From Rhopalosiphum padi (lineage: Eukaryota > Arthropoda > Insecta > Hemiptera > Aphididae), in NCBI RefSeq assembly GCF_020882245.1, contig NC_083597.1:71960152-72024151 (forward strand): a stretch of 64,000 nucleotides of DNA. Direction: 5' to 3'. Below the pieces are notes generated by a model. The model had not been told where the DNA came from. It saw nothing but the letters and a program-made list of their open reading frames with translations, and ran no database searches. A program made the translations under genes and the position numbers. Of the stretch, positions 11,453-25,794 are shown in pieces. Numbering within the stretch: position 1 is the stretch's first letter; each line of letters opens with the position of its first letter.

Positions 11453-14400
11453 TTATTTCTGAGCTTTAGCTTTTTCTTCTTTTAATTTCAGTTTAAAACA
11501 TTTTGCTTCCATTTCTTCAAAGTGTTCTGCAAATATCATCTTAAGGGCAGGATACATCAATGGTAATTTGTGTAAGACATTTGGTGCAATCTGTAAATTC
11601 ATATAAAATTTACTTTTTTTTAAATTCAGTCAATTAAAATGTCTAATAATAAAATAAGTATGAATAAATTTGGTAAGCATAAAATAGTATCAATAAAAAC
11701 AAATTTTTTAAGAAAAAGCCATACATTATGTAATTTAGAGATTTACTATTTAGTTATGATTTATTTTTTCTTTAACCTTATTTTTAATATTAGATTACAA
11801 TACATTTAATACTGCTGCTCCAAATTGTGAATATGGTATGTTTAAAGAATACATTAAAATTTTTAATATTAAAAATAGCATACATTAATTGATAAAATTT
11901 AAATTTAAAATGTTAGCTCCGTATCTGTCGATAAATTTAATCTTAAGGTTTTACCGTCATCAGAGAACTATTATTTTAGGAACATCAAATAGGAACAGTA
12001 ATATTTATAACTTTTAAATTCTGTTATGTTTGCGTTCCAACACATTATTATTTAAATAAAAATAAACTAATTTTAATAAGATATGAATAGTACCTCCATG
12101 TTATCAAAAGCTATTCCAACATTACTAGGAAGATCGTTATTTGGCATATATGGAATTTTCGCATAACGTTGACTAAAATGTGTGAGTATAGTAAATTTAG
12201 CATTCATTTTTTTTCCAATATTTATAGCTTGGGACATAGTTGAATGCATTTTACGCCTAGCTTCAGATACTAACTGATCTTCCATTGTAGCTTCATGTAT
12301 TAAAAGATTACTATTCTTTCCTAAAAAAAAAATAACAACAAAATTCTTAATATAATTAAAACTTTTGAGTATGAGTATATTTATTAGAAAAGATTTGTAT
12401 TTTTATTATACTTAGTGTAAAGTTTATTTTGGTGACATATATATTATTTTATACAAACCTAATTTGACTAATGAATCACAAGGCATGGTATCACCAGAAT
12501 ATGTTACTTTCCAACCATTTATATGAGTAAATGATACACCAAATGCATTAGGACAGTGTCTTACTAAAGTAGTTTCTATGTCTGACATATTAGTTTGTTT
12601 TAATAAATCTTTTATTCTTAACTTTGTTGATGATTCAAAATCCTTAAAAATATTAATATATTATCAAATAAACTTCAATTTATGTTTTTTTTAAACTATT
12701 TATTTAAATAATTGTTATTTACCAAATCTAAGTTAGACACAATTTGAAATTCTTCATTTAGTTCAGTAAATCTTCTATGATAAAAATTTAACCAAGTCAT
12801 AATTTGTACAGGTGCTAGTAAATATATAGGTTGATCCAGTTTAAGTAATCCATTTGCTTTCATTTTTTGACGTACACTTAATATTCCAATTAAACCAATA
12901 TGATGGTCTGCATGTAAATGAGACACATAAATAGCTTTTAAGTCACTTAATACTGTTTCAGCACCAGTTACACCAAAGTGCCGTACTAATTGTCCATATG
13001 TTCCTTCTCCAGAGTCTAACAATACACATTCGTTCTCACTAGACAACATTTAAAAATAATATTTCTCCTTACAAAAAGTAAACAATTTCTTACCCAGTAT
13101 ACATTAGAATACCACTAGTATTTCTCGTTTTACTTGGTATACATGAACCTGTACCAAGAAATGTAATTTTAGGATAAATATTTGTATCGGTAGGAGAAGC
13201 ATTTAAAATCTCTTGTTTTACTTGAGCTAACTTTTCTTTAAAACCATCAACCTTGAATGTTTCTGCAATAAACTCATCAACATCTAAACTTAACGTGCTA
13301 GTCCTAAAATTTTTTTAGTTAATAAACTATACATAGGTGGTCAAAAACAGTAAGATGTTTGCTTACCTGTCTATATATTTGTTTGGTCTCAAATTAAATG
13401 ATAAATTAGTTTGTCCATTAATTTCCAAAGAATTTATACTTGAAGTATTTGTGTCCATCATTTTTTCTTGTTGATTCATAACTAAAAAATTAAATTTGAA
13501 TTTGATTTTTTATACTAAACCCGTTTTTAACAAAGTTGATTTTGTATTATAAAATATTAAAATAACTAAAAAATAAATAGCCAATAAAAAGTTATTGTTA
13601 CAGTTAAAAAATGTATATATAGTTAAACAATTTATTTTAATAGAAACTTGAATTTTAAGTCATTGAACAAAATCTGTCAAAATTACAAATATCGAAAAAT
13701 TATTTTGTAGTTAAAAATGTAATATAAGATTTTTTTAAGTGTTCATTACAAGGATTTAAAAAAAAAAACGCAGCCACATTTTTTATAAATGTTGAAAAAA
13801 TACATTAAGATTATGGATTATTTTATGGACATAAGAAGTGATAAATTAACTCATATTAGTTGTTCAATGTATATAATGATTTATTATTGAATTAATTAAT
13901 AAATCGTTAAAAATTAACACATTAATACTGTTCATTGTTGAGATGCTACTATAGCATACAATGCTGTAAAGCAGGGCAGTTTTTATTTTTATTAAATGTT
14001 GAGCTTTATATTATATTATATTTGAGTTTAAATCAATAAATAGTAAATAAAACTTTTGTCTAATTCTACTATAGTTGACTAAACTTTAAGTTATTACTTC
14101 TTATAAATTCTATTTAAATCAGTAATATACATTTTAAATTATCAAAATATTCTTACTAGGAATGCCATTGTCTTTTAATAATGGATAAATATTTTCATCT
14201 AACATATTCAACTTATACTGTATTCTATGTATTGCAGTACTACCCAGACATTTATTTTCATTATTTAATAATAAATGGTATGTTTCAGGAGGAAATAATT
14301 TCATCCATGATTGATATCTAAAAAATTTAAATATTAAAGTTATTACTTTTATCAATCTTGTTTGAGTAACATGACTTTAACTCTAATTTTAATAACTAAT

Positions 14401-17400
14401 AACACTTAATACCTTGGATCATTTCTCACATCCTGTGGAGTAAAATGAACAACCATAAATGCAATATCATCTTCATTAACTACATCAAGTTGATGTTTTG
14501 AAAAAATTGACTCGTTCAACAATGAGTCGATATAATCTTCACTTGGACATTCAACAACTAAAACAAATTAAACTGAAAATGTTTAGGTAAATAAAACAAG
14601 CTAACTATATTAAGAGGATAAAGGTACGGTTTCCCTGCAGTGTCAAAGAATGGAACAGAATGGCGTCATGACGCCACAACTAAATGCTTACTATATCCAG
14701 ACTGATAGTTGACACTGGACGCTGCAGAGAAACTGTACCTTAACATTCTGATCTATTCCTATTTTATATCCTTTTACATAAATCTAATTTTGAAGCAATA
14801 TGAAACTACATATTACTACTATATTCTATGAAATTTAAAAATATTAAATGGCAATAATTAAATTACAATATGTTTTTTTTACTAATAAAAGAAAGTTTCA
14901 TATCTACTGATGTAATGTTGAGGGGGGTATACTTCATATTAGCTATACCATTAAAGTTCAATAGTTCTTTGAATTTATTTCTTGATGGATCTAATTATTT
15001 CATATTTTTAGTTTATAATTCTTTCTAGATACATATACAAATTTTCTTTTAACTAAATTTCCTACTTGACTTGTGTTTTTTAATAATACATATTATCTCA
15101 CAAGGGATAAAATAATTTAAATGATTGGGGTTTCCAAATGTTTAATAGTATGAAAAAAATTATGTTAGTTAAATTATTAGCTTTTAATGTGGGTAACATA
15201 GAATATTTTTGTTGCCATTAAAAATCAATAAAAAAATCAGAATTAATCAAAACAAAATATGTAAAAAAAAAAGAGATAAAAATTGGGCTTATTTCAATTA
15301 GATTAATTCAAATCATATACAATTTTAATCAGATTAATAATATCTCATCCCAATAAAATAGTATTTATAATGAAATCTCAAATCTGTTACCTAATTATAA
15401 TTTATATTTTTTTAGGGCATAGTATGGCGTTGCTAGCTTTTGGATGAAAGGTGACTATTCGAGTTCTTAGCAACAAATTCTCACACAGAAACACATGTTC
15501 CAAAAACCTACTGTAACAAATATAAAATCCCACAGTTATTGGCTTTAAAAATAAAATCAAACGACACAAAATTAGTAAGACTGAACTCAATTTGACACCT
15601 TGTATATTTGCATAGCAAGATACAAAAAATATGGGGTTTGATGTTCTGTTAATAGATACAATAAAAAAAAAAATGCATAAAATATTATTTCGGGGGTTTA
15701 TAATTATTTACAATTATATCACATCATAAGATATTAACCTTTTAGTCCTTGTCTAATTATGAAGAGAATATAAAATTTAAGATCACACATATTCCATGAT
15801 ACAAAGGGTACTTATATCATTATTTAAAAATCTATTTATTAACTATGAAATTATTACCAATAAATCTTACATTATATTAAAATATCTTACCAATAAAAAC
15901 TGGTCCTGGATCATCAGGAGACGTTACATCACTTGATTTTACTAGTGTTCCATCAGATAAGGTTATATCTTTACCAGATTTTAATAATCCTAGCAATGGT
16001 CCAGGAGGAACATTATGTTTAACACATTTGTCCAAATCTAAAAATCCTGGTTTTGGTTTAAGACAACAAACATATGACATGGCAACATTACTAATTCTAT
16101 TCAAAGTACTATCAGCTATAAACTTTTTATCATCTGAAAACGATTAAAAAATATTTTAAGATTTTATTAAATATTAATTTTGTAGCATAAAAATACCATA
16201 ATTAGCTAGCTAACCAGTTCTAGGTTCAGAATTGCTTCTTTTACGTTTATTTCTTTCTTTTTTATCTGACTGTTGTATATTTTCATAATCATAATAATTA
16301 GTATCGTCTTCTAAAGAATCGTCAACATTTTGTTGAGCCTGTGAACTATTCAATTCAATTGAGCTATAAAAAAAGAATAAATATTATAAACATAAATAAA
16401 GTTTCTATTTATTATAAAAGGTTTATTACTTTTCAGACATAGATCGAAATTCATCACATCTTTTGTTTGATATCAATGGCACATAATGAACAACTATTGC
16501 ATTGTCTTCATATGGCTTAAAAGGATCACTTTTACTAGCTGTAATTTTTAGATCTCGTAATACTACGAATCTTTTAGTAGCAACAAATAATTCTTCCTAT
16601 GAAAAAATCAATAAAATATCATTAATATAAACATTTTTTTTCTAATATTAAGTATTGTGTAATCACTTTAAAGCAATAAGAAGCCGTCTTTTTAATAACA
16701 CAATATAATTATTACTTCAAAAGTTAAAACATCTATTAAATTCTATAATACAAAACAATAGTAATATTAAACTAATTTAAATTGTACTACTTATGTATAT
16801 TTTTTTTTTATGGTCACACTATTTTAATCCAGTATACAAATATTATTTAATATATTGAAAGTATAGTTGGTAACATTAAACAAATACTAACTATTCCTTG
16901 TGGTCCATGCAGTTCTATGTTTGGTACACCGACATCCTGAACAGTTAAAGCTAATCCCGGCAAACCACCAATATTTAACCAATTTGAATGTGTGATAAAC
17001 ACATGTTCCAACTTTGACAGTTTCATTTTATGTTCATGTGCCAATCTTTGTGTACCTTCTCCGCAGTTAAAAAGGTACCTAAAATGAAAGTATGCATTCA
17101 AGTTAAATTTGAATAGGTGTTACCTACTGAAGTATAATAAAAGATAAAAATGTATTACCTAGAATGATCTGTAAACAAATATAAGCACCTTGGAGCACCA
17201 TTTGCCCCACTGCCAAGAACTTGAAATTTTACAATACCCGGTGGAAATTTGGATTTTCCTTTAATTTTAATTCTGTTCTGTTTATTAGTAGTAGCAGATA
17301 GTGATACGTTCTTAGCCATTTGTTTTAGTATTGTGTTCGGATTATTGAAATAAAATAACTGACAATTCGTATGTATAAATTTTAGTAGTAATTTGTTAAA

Positions 17401-17415
17401 CAACTTAAACGACAT
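11453..17415 (-). CDS. ELAC2: tRNase Z, long form (zinc phosphodiesterase ELAC protein 2)
   Basis: Endonuclease that removes 3' trailers from nuclear and mitochondrial pre-tRNAs. Thirteen exons in transcript order: 17415-17159, 17078-16892, 16596-16430, 16363-16215, 16133-15891, 14557-14413, 14317-14157, 13481-13367, 13303-13094, 13038-12723, 12642-12459, 12320-12094, 11590-11453. The sum is 2055 nt, 684 residues plus stop. The N-terminus is basic and hydrophobic without acidic residues (MSFKLFNKLLLKFIHTN), fitting a mitochondrial presequence; a second Met (MAKNVSLS) about 32 residues in could start a nuclear form. The N-terminal half has a degenerate metallo-beta-lactamase fold (HSNWLNIGGLPG replaces the His motif), as in all long forms. 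The C-terminal half is catalytic: PSKTRN near 385-390, the HLHADHH zinc motif at 437-443, SGDT, and HST with THFSQRY. It is divergent from INTS8. Confidence 0.95.
14622..14740. mobile_element. 119-bp MITE, PIF/Harbinger-like, in an ELAC2 intron
   Basis: The ends are inverted repeats: AGGTACGGTTTCCCTGCAG at the left and its reverse complement with two mismatches at the right. Both sides are flanked by TAA (14619-14621 and 14741-14743), the 3-bp duplication typical of PIF/Harbinger and Tourist-like MITEs. There is no coding capacity. It lies in the 1.3-kb intron between exons 15891 and 14557. Confidence 0.75.
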
Positions 17416-17926
17416 TAATCGGTAGATTAACTTTATAGTTATTGTAAGGATTAAAAAAGAGTAGTTTCATTAACAAAAAGAGATAAAATTGGCATTCAAA
17501 AATGTGATTTTTGCAAAATAATTTAGGAATGCTACTAATGCTACGGCCTACGTTTGATAATTGAACGTCCTATCACGTTTAAACTCCGTTGGTATATTAA
17601 CCGTGGATTTGGCACCCAACTTCATACACATATGTAATTGATATCGATTTCGATGATAACCAGATAACCAGATAACGATTTGTTATTTATTTGATTTTCA
17701 TGTGCATTACACTGTATTGTTATACTGTAAAATGTAAATACTAAATGCAAGTGCGTTTTGTTTACAAAATGTTTTTTCAAAATCTTAATAGTATCTTATA
17801 GTTAATTTTTATAAATTTCCGTAGTTCAGTGTTCACTATTGGCTACATTTATACGAATTTTCCTTTAGATGAAAAGTTCCTAGAACATTATTACTCGGAT
17901 ATACTGTAGTAAATTACTCGATAAAC
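17416..17926. promoter_or_regulatory. Shared divergent promoter interval, ELAC2 / INTS8
   Basis: Only 511 bp separate the start codons of ELAC2 (minus) and INTS8 (plus), so both promoters and 5' UTRs must fit here unless unseen 5' exons exist. I find no convincing TATA box. A direct repeat (GATAACCAGATAACCAGATAACG, about 17655-17677, three GATAACCA-like units) lies centrally and could be a factor-binding cluster, which is inference. Confidence 0.55.
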
Positions 17927-20900
17927 ATGGACGTAGATCTTTTGCGTCCTGGCATGATACCCATTGCACCAAACACAAAACTTTGGTTTGAATTTCTCAT
18001 TGAACCATCTCTCCTCGAAGAACATTTGAACAAATCTCATGCGGGTATGAACTCTAAATAGTATCTATTTATTTTTCTTTCTAATTGTAGTAAATCACTA
18101 TTAATCACAATTATTGATTTATGAATTGTTATAAATTATTTTATTTAAGTACTCATTGGGTTTATCGGTTTTAATTTGTAGGCACTCACATAGTTTTAGA
18201 TTTATGTTCTATGGTGAAACATGTTTTTGAATGCATATTGAACTTTGGTATATTTTATTCCAAGTTTTATATTATGTACTGTGTGGTTAACACAAATTTA
18301 AAATATTATAGTCTACCCTTGGTGAAATCTATTCTCTGACACTCTGTAGAACACATTGTAGAACCTCCAAATCTTCTAATTCAGAAAATACAGGGTCATA
18401 CAAAAAGTAGTGTATTTCATTTGAGTTTATAAAATAATTCTTTAAATTGAATATACATCATCTATAATATGTTCAGGTGTCTGAAATTCATGGGGATTGC
18501 TCTTTTTTTTGCAACTTTTTAATTAATATTAAATTAGGTATTTGTTTTGAAGAATAAATGAAACATTATTTTGCAAATATAAATAAAATATGCATTTATC
18601 AGCAAAGTTGTATGCTTTTTACATGGTTACTTATAAAATGTCTTTGATACAGATCCTAGTGCTACAGAATTACTAATAAAATTTCTTTATTCATCCATGG
18701 AGAGGCCAAAAGACTTGCCATTAATTGATATTGACGATTTGATGGACAACTCAAGGATTGACAAAAAAATTGAATATCGCAAACGTAAAAAATATGAATG
18801 TTTGAAAATATTGGCTATGAAAATTGTCAGTTTTTGGGAATGGGACCTAAACATTTTACAAACTAGGTAATTTTGTTTTGATTGATCATACTTTAATTAA
18901 ATACTTGTTTACATTTTTAATTTTTAATTTACATACATTTATATTTTATATACTTGTACGCTTATTATTTTAATTATAAATAAAATTAATTTGATTTATT
19001 TAGGGTCCCAATTAGTCTTCAGATAATATTTGTACAAGACCTTTTAGATTTAGTATCAAATGGTCTCAATTTAATTGATTTTGAGTCTCACAGTGCAATT
19101 GAAAATTTATCACAGCTGAAAGATGAACAAATATTTGCTATTGCACTATTTCATCGATGGACATTAACTGTTATTATAAATTATACACTGTCCAAAAAAT
19201 CATCATTTACCTTAGGTCCTGTACAGTAAGTTCTATTTATTTATTTACAATGTTCAAAAATTCTCTAAATATTACTGAGATCTTTCTGTAATCCCTTTCT
19301 TTACATAAAAAAAAAACTAAAATTCACTACACATATTTATTATTATGTTACTGTTGAATTAGAGATGGAAATGAAGATGTTTTATTAAAATTAGAAATGC
19401 AAAGTGAACTTAGTGAAAAGATGCTGTTAAGACTAATAGATTTGAAAAGATCATCATATACAATACCAACTATAAATACATTTGATCCTCCTAATGAATT
19501 AAAACCTTTATCTTGCCATTGGTTTAAAGGCCTAACTGTGTCATCAGCAGAATTTCTTTCTCAGGTATTTATAACAATTATATTTATTCATGTTAAATAT
19601 AAAATATTACTGTCAATTTTTTTTATTTTTAATAAATATTTAGATTATGTACGATTATGCCAAATATAAATTCTTTAAAGCACAATATGAAGAAGCTGGT
19701 ATTTATTTTAAAAAGTGTAAAGAATTAAATATGAACTTAACACCAAGTTCTTTTCATAAAATAAAACTAGAAGAATTAAACGGATTCTGTGCAGCTTGTT
19801 CATCTGAAATAACAGACAATTCTAGTTTATTAATGCAATTTTTGTATTCCACCCAAACTAACCATAATGTAAATACATTAAATTATTATAATTAAATATT
19901 TATAATTTGTATATGATCGATGACAGCTATTTGTTATTATTGCTTAACAGGGAATTCTCAGAATTTTAGAAACTGATAACCAGATTATGGAGATTCCAAT
20001 GTTTTTAAGAGATTCGTTGGAACTTGATTTAGCTTCCATGCTATCTTTGGGTAAATTCACTGCATCAAGAGACATGTTACTTCATATAAATACATTGAAT
20101 GCTATTCGAAGAGCATCAGTAACTTCTGGAGAAATTGTTTTGTTACCTCCTGAAGATTATGTTACTAAAATTAAATTTAATCTTAGAGGTCCTGATATAT
20201 TTTTAAAGGTAATTTATAAATTATTAATTAAAAACACAGTATCTTTTATTAGTTTCTATACTTTATTCAGAAAAAAAAATTATGCATAGGTAAATTCGCT
20301 TTGGTTAACATACAGTTTTCTTTTTTTTAAATTTTGTGTAATTTTTACTCGTACTTAAACAACAATTGTGCAGTCTTAATTTGGTAGGTCAGATTTTGTT
20401 TTGAAATTATAGCCATATTAAATTAAATAAAAAAATATGTGTAAAATGGATTTGTTCCATATTATTAGCTATAGTTTTTTCATAATTTTGTACATAATAC
20501 TCAATTTTTGACATTCAATGCTAAAGCTAAATACAAGTTATAGATCATTGTTTCTATTCAGTACTAAGGTATATTTTTTAATAAGAACAACTATACTTTG
20601 TTCACCTCGAGAATGTGATTTGGTACATACCTAAACGTCGTGTACCTCGCCATAATAACCTTTTCACATCTCAATTAAAATTATATACAAAATGAGCATA
20701 TTCTCTCAGCAAAAGAATAGCAGATACTAAATTTCTCTGACTCAAAAATATGTTTAATAACTTGACTTTGATCATTGGTCAGGATACTGAACCACCAGAT
20801 CATTTTTTGTTTCCATGATGTGTACAATACTTGTAAATTATAATATATATTTTAACATGTTCATAGTGAATTATTATGAACCTAATTTTAGTTTTTAATT

Positions 20901-23900
20901 TTTAGGATTTAAAGCTTTGTATGCAGATTAAAGATAAAAAATTTAGAAAGAACATAAAGATGTTTGTATGTAATGTTTTATTAAAATGTCCTAAGAACTT
21001 GGTGAAGGATATCTTAAAAGATGATCATGAAGAAATACGTGAATTATTTGGCGATGAAGATATACATAAATTATTAACGTTACCTGAAGATATACCAACT
21101 GTTAACATTGATATGTCTAAACGTTTGAATCGATTAAAAATCACCCAAATAAGTACGTAAACATTTCTTTCTTTATTTTTTTATCATTCATCCATTTGTT
21201 TGATTTATTATCCATTTGTTTTATATTTTGTTTTTAGATAACATAAATGTACAAAAATTATTATTAAAAAACAAAATAAGCATTGAATATGATCCGAGCA
21301 ACTTACGTAACTTATTGCAACAATTACACAAAATGGATATGGATCCAATGTTTAGTATTTTAGATATTAATTATGAAGTAAGTTTTTAATTTTAGTATTT
21401 TAAAGTTGATTTTATTTATTACCATGTTTCTATGCAATTGTTAATTTGTATTGAGGGTTAATTAGATGTTAGCAATTAGATTAAAATTAATTAATATGCA
21501 CCTAACTTCTGAATTAAGTTAATATTCAATACTGATTGATTGCAAATAATCATTTATATTAGTTCATTATTACTTGACCTAAATATATTGTAAATTATTT
21601 AATCTAACCATTGTTTTTTTTCTCAGTGGCAAGTTCCATTACCTTTGCAAAGTCTATTAATAGGATTACCTAATGGTTTATTTAAATATTTGGTTATTAT
21701 ACTAATTGCCAAATCAAAAGAAATGATAAAGTTAAATGTAAGTCAAGTTTTAACTAATTAAAATGTATTAAAATTATTGTATAATTGATTAATTTTAAAT
21801 ATTTGCATTGTATATAATTGAATGCCTGCTCAGGCATGTATTAATAAAAACAATAATAATAATAAGTTATAAAATATTCTTTTATTAGGACTTTGAAAGA
21901 GCAAAATTGTTACTACGAGAAGCTGAAACAGAAACAAAAATTAATAATAACATTATGTACTCAAAAATTAGACAATTGATTTCATGGGAAGGATTGTATA
22001 CTGAAATGCTTCAGTTCCAAAATGAATTCAAAAATTTTGGTTAGTATTAACATTTTGGTTTCCTAACAAAATTAAATGTATAGTAATTAATTTATATTTA
22101 GTTGATTAAAAGTTAAAATGTTTGTACTTTTGTAGCCATTGGAGATCTCGTAGAGCGCTGTAAGCAATGCTTAGAATTTGTACAAAGTGATAACCTAATA
22201 CCACGTCAAGAAATTGCTGAACAATGTATATTAACTCTATTAAATGTCGGTGAATGGGAATACTTGACAAAAAGGCATTATAATTGCTTTAAATTACCAT
22301 TAGCTATTGCTTATACTTGTCTTGATGTTAACAAATTTAAAGGTACTAAAAAAAGTGCTAAAGAAGTATGGGATTTAAGTAAGTGTTGAAAAATATCGAA
22401 AATAAAAAATTGTGTTATTAATTATGATAAATGTTTATAGTTCTACCTGTGTTTGACTATGGTTATTCTGCTACTAACAAAAGACCTTTAGATGGAGATC
22501 CTCAATGTACTCAAAATCGAGTTTTAAGTCAGAGTGATATGATGCGTGTATTTTTAAGTCTGAGAGACCAAAATGCCATTCAAATAGTTCTTTCATTATT
22601 AGCAAAAATTCAAAATTTTCTTAGAGATGAATCTGCTATGGAACTTATTATGCCTTTTCTGAATATTTGGCCAGTCATTCCCAAGTTTGTTTAATATATT
22701 TATATCTATTAAATAGTATTGCACATGTTTTGTTGAGTTTTAAGTTATTAAGTTATTTAAAGAATTTAATTTAAAAGATTTATTGTTTTTTAGTGGTATG
22801 AGTATTCCTCTAAGAAATATAACAGAAGTATTAGGAATTGTACTGACCGAATCACTTAAGTACCATCCAAATCATATAATTTTACTGAAACTAAAAGGCG
22901 ATTTGCAGTATGGTAATTTTATTATTATATTTTATATTTTACTTTAAATATAAATTCTTCCTAGTAAATGTTGTTAAAGTTTTATGGCAAACAAATCAAT
23001 TATCCTGTTTTTTTCCAGTAAGAAATTATGGCGTAGTATTAATTATGTCTTAAAGTAAATATCTGTTCATTCTAATAATAAAATATTCTTTTTAAATTTA
23101 GATAAATTATTGTAGTTTGGTAGTTATCTAATAAATAATAAGTCTTATAGAATTGTAAAATAATTAGATAACTATATGTTATGAATATACCTACATGTTA
23201 ATATTTACATCAAAGTAAATTGATACAAAGTTGATTTAAATGATTCTGTTAAACTATGAATTTTTCCTGAAAATACATTTTATAAACATAATATCTATCT
23301 TATTAATTGTAATTTGTTGTAAATAATGCCTCTTACACACATGGTTGACTTCAATGATCTAATTAAAATAAAATATCTTGTTGTTTTTATGTTTATGAAA
23401 TCATGTAAATAATTTCACATAGATATTTTATGTGTAACTTTAAAATCACTGTTAGTATACAATTTATATGTTCTTTTTTGATAATATAATATTATTACTA
23501 TTATAGGTAATACTATAATATTCCTTGTAATTTGTTTTTAAACTTTTCGTAATGTAGTTGTGTCCTAAAGTTTTAAGATAAGCATATAAAGTTGTATCGC
23601 ATTATCTGAATTCTATATGTTACAATTAAAATTAATAACAATAATAATTCATATCCAATTAATTTAAAAACAAAAATTTTTTGATCTAATTTTAATGATA
23701 TTATGACTGAAATTTTAATCCGTATAGTTTTCAATGATTAAAGTGTTTAATATTTCAATTAATGATTCATAATGTATTCAAAATTCAAAGTTAATAAAAT
23801 TACTAATTGTTAACTTGTAGTTATGGGTCACTACAGTTCTGCAATGAAATGGTATTTGGAAGCTATTGTTATAGTCAGTGACTACTTTGCACGGCCAGTT

Positions 23901-25259
23901 TTAAAGCCAATGATAGAAGATTATGTTTACAAAAGAATGATGAAATGTTGCATGCAAATGCAAAATTTTACCCAGGTAATAATCTTTAAAACCATACAAA
24001 TCTTTAAGCCATACAAAATTTTATTTTTATTTTTTGTAGGCAGCAATATTATGTCTATTCCAAGAAGAAATAGATTATGCAACTGCGTATAAATGTGCTT
24101 CTGAGACAAATTCATGTGATGCTTTGGATGAATATTATGATTACATATGGGATATAAATTTGTTGGAATTTCTAATATATTGGCATACTAAATTAAATCA
24201 TCAAGAACATAGACAAAAACTTGTAAGTAATTACAAGGTAGAATTAATAAGTATATTAGTTCACATGCTCAAATTTAAAGTTTATAACTAGAACTTAGAA
24301 GTCTTTTTCTTTACAACTTCTCTATAGTTTTGTTATAATTTAGTTTAATAGTTTAATTTCCTTTAGTACATAAAAGAAGTTTATCTTCTACAACTTGAAT
24401 AAAATCACCTGCATAATCTTTATTATTTTCTACCTAATCGGAGATTGTTAGTGGTATTTAAAATTATTTAGTTGTCATTTTACATATATTACACACACAT
24501 AGTTCAATAATTTATTATTTTTAATTCGGAGCTGAATGATATGTTTTTTATATGTACAGAGTGATTCATTTAACAAAGAACACTCATTTTAATATTTTTA
24601 CATAATTATAAGTGATTTCAAATAATTTATTTAAGTTTCTTTTTATTAAAAATAATTTTCAATTATAAAAATTAAATTTTGAACCAGCTTTTAATTAGTC
24701 TAATAAGTGTATTAGTACTTAGTTCAGGTTAATGGATTAATATTTTATAGGATATTCCTGTATCACTCCACTTCTGTTCATTTAAAGTTTAAATATTTTT
24801 AGGTTTTAACTTATTAATAACTTGTGTCTTGTTCATAAATATGATTTTTACATAGCAAAATACTCGATTAAGTATTTTGCTTCGGAAGTTATACTGTGTG
24901 TTTAAAATTAAAAATAGATGTTTTCAAAAATATTATACCATAACTTAAATTATTTTCAATAGCTTTAATAGTTTTCAAGATAATGAGTGTTAACTGTTAA
25001 AAAAAGTACCTTAGTATAATATATAATATACACATAATATATTGTATTATAAATTCTATGTACATTTTGAAAGTACAATTTTTATTTTATACGTATATCT
25101 ATTTAAAATGGAGTGTTTTTATTTTTACATATATAGTTGAAAACAATTGGTGCGTTGGAGTTAAATGCAAATAATAATGAAGAAATTAAAAGAGAAGCAG
25201 CCAACATAAGAAAACTAAAATTTTTAAGAGCACTATCACAGCAGTATGTACATCCATAA
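17927..25259 (+). CDS. INTS8: Integrator complex subunit 8
   Basis: Scaffold subunit of the nuclear Integrator complex, which cleaves nascent RNA from RNA polymerase II at snRNA genes and paused promoters; INTS8 helps recruit PP2A. Seventeen exons: 17927-18044, 18653-18866, 19004-19225, 19363-19564, 19644-19868, 19951-20208, 20906-21152, 21238-21377, 21627-21737, 21889-22039, 22136-22378, 22441-22684, 22794-22912, 23821-23975, 24040-24222, 25137-25259. I list sixteen blocks because none further is needed; together they give 2955 nt, 984 residues plus stop, close to the roughly 1000 residues usual for the family. The N-terminus (KLWFEFLIEPSLLEEHLNK) and the C-terminal block (AAILCLFQEEIDYATAYK, then DEYYDYIWDINLLEFLIYW and RKLKFLRALSQQY) are family hallmarks. 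The protein is alpha-helical and TPR-like. All exon phases match. Confidence 0.95.
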
Positions 25260-25377
25260 AAAAAATAACTGAAGGACTATCTACAATAATAATACATACA
25301 ATGATTTTATACATTTAAATTTCTAAAAAAACAACAAAAAATGGACATTGATTGTAAATATGTAATGTCTAAATTAC

Positions 25378-25383
25378 AATAAA
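25378..25383 (+). terminator. Candidate polyadenylation signal of INTS8
   Basis: AATAAA 119 bp after the INTS8 stop codon, followed about 20 bp later by an A-rich stretch. It is placed where the 3' end should be, between the convergent INTS8 and neto genes. Confidence 0.45.
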
Positions 25384-25794
25384 CATTGTAAATTGGATAA
25401 AAAAAAAACATTTTGATATTTACTAATTAGGAATAATTTACATGACATTCTTAAATAGTTAAAACAATACAATTGTTTCCAATTATCACTCAATATTTGA
25501 GACAGTATAGGTTTCTAGAAGTTGAACAATATTTTCATTGATAAATATATTTATATTTATATTATTATATTTTTATATTTTCAAGTAACAGACAATTTTT
25601 AAAAATATTTATTTTTAATTTATTGAAAATATTGATTGTACTCAGATTTAATGTATATTATCTTCCATAACTATCATTTTTATTTTAGTCCAATTCATTA
25701 ATTGAGCATTTTGTTTATTTTTGGCTTTCCTTAACAAGAAGCTTACTTTTAATTAACTAAAATAATAGTAATATTGTATACAATGGTATATTAG
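25384..25794. other. Intergenic gap between convergent INTS8 and neto
   Basis: About 400 bp of AT-rich DNA that would hold the neto 3' UTR on the minus strand. No gene or repeat is seen. Confidence 0.4.

Noticed and set aside
15402..15590. Minus-strand open frame in an ELAC2 intron
   Set aside because: It lies wholly inside an intron whose flanking exons join in phase without it, and it shows no ELAC2-like sequence.
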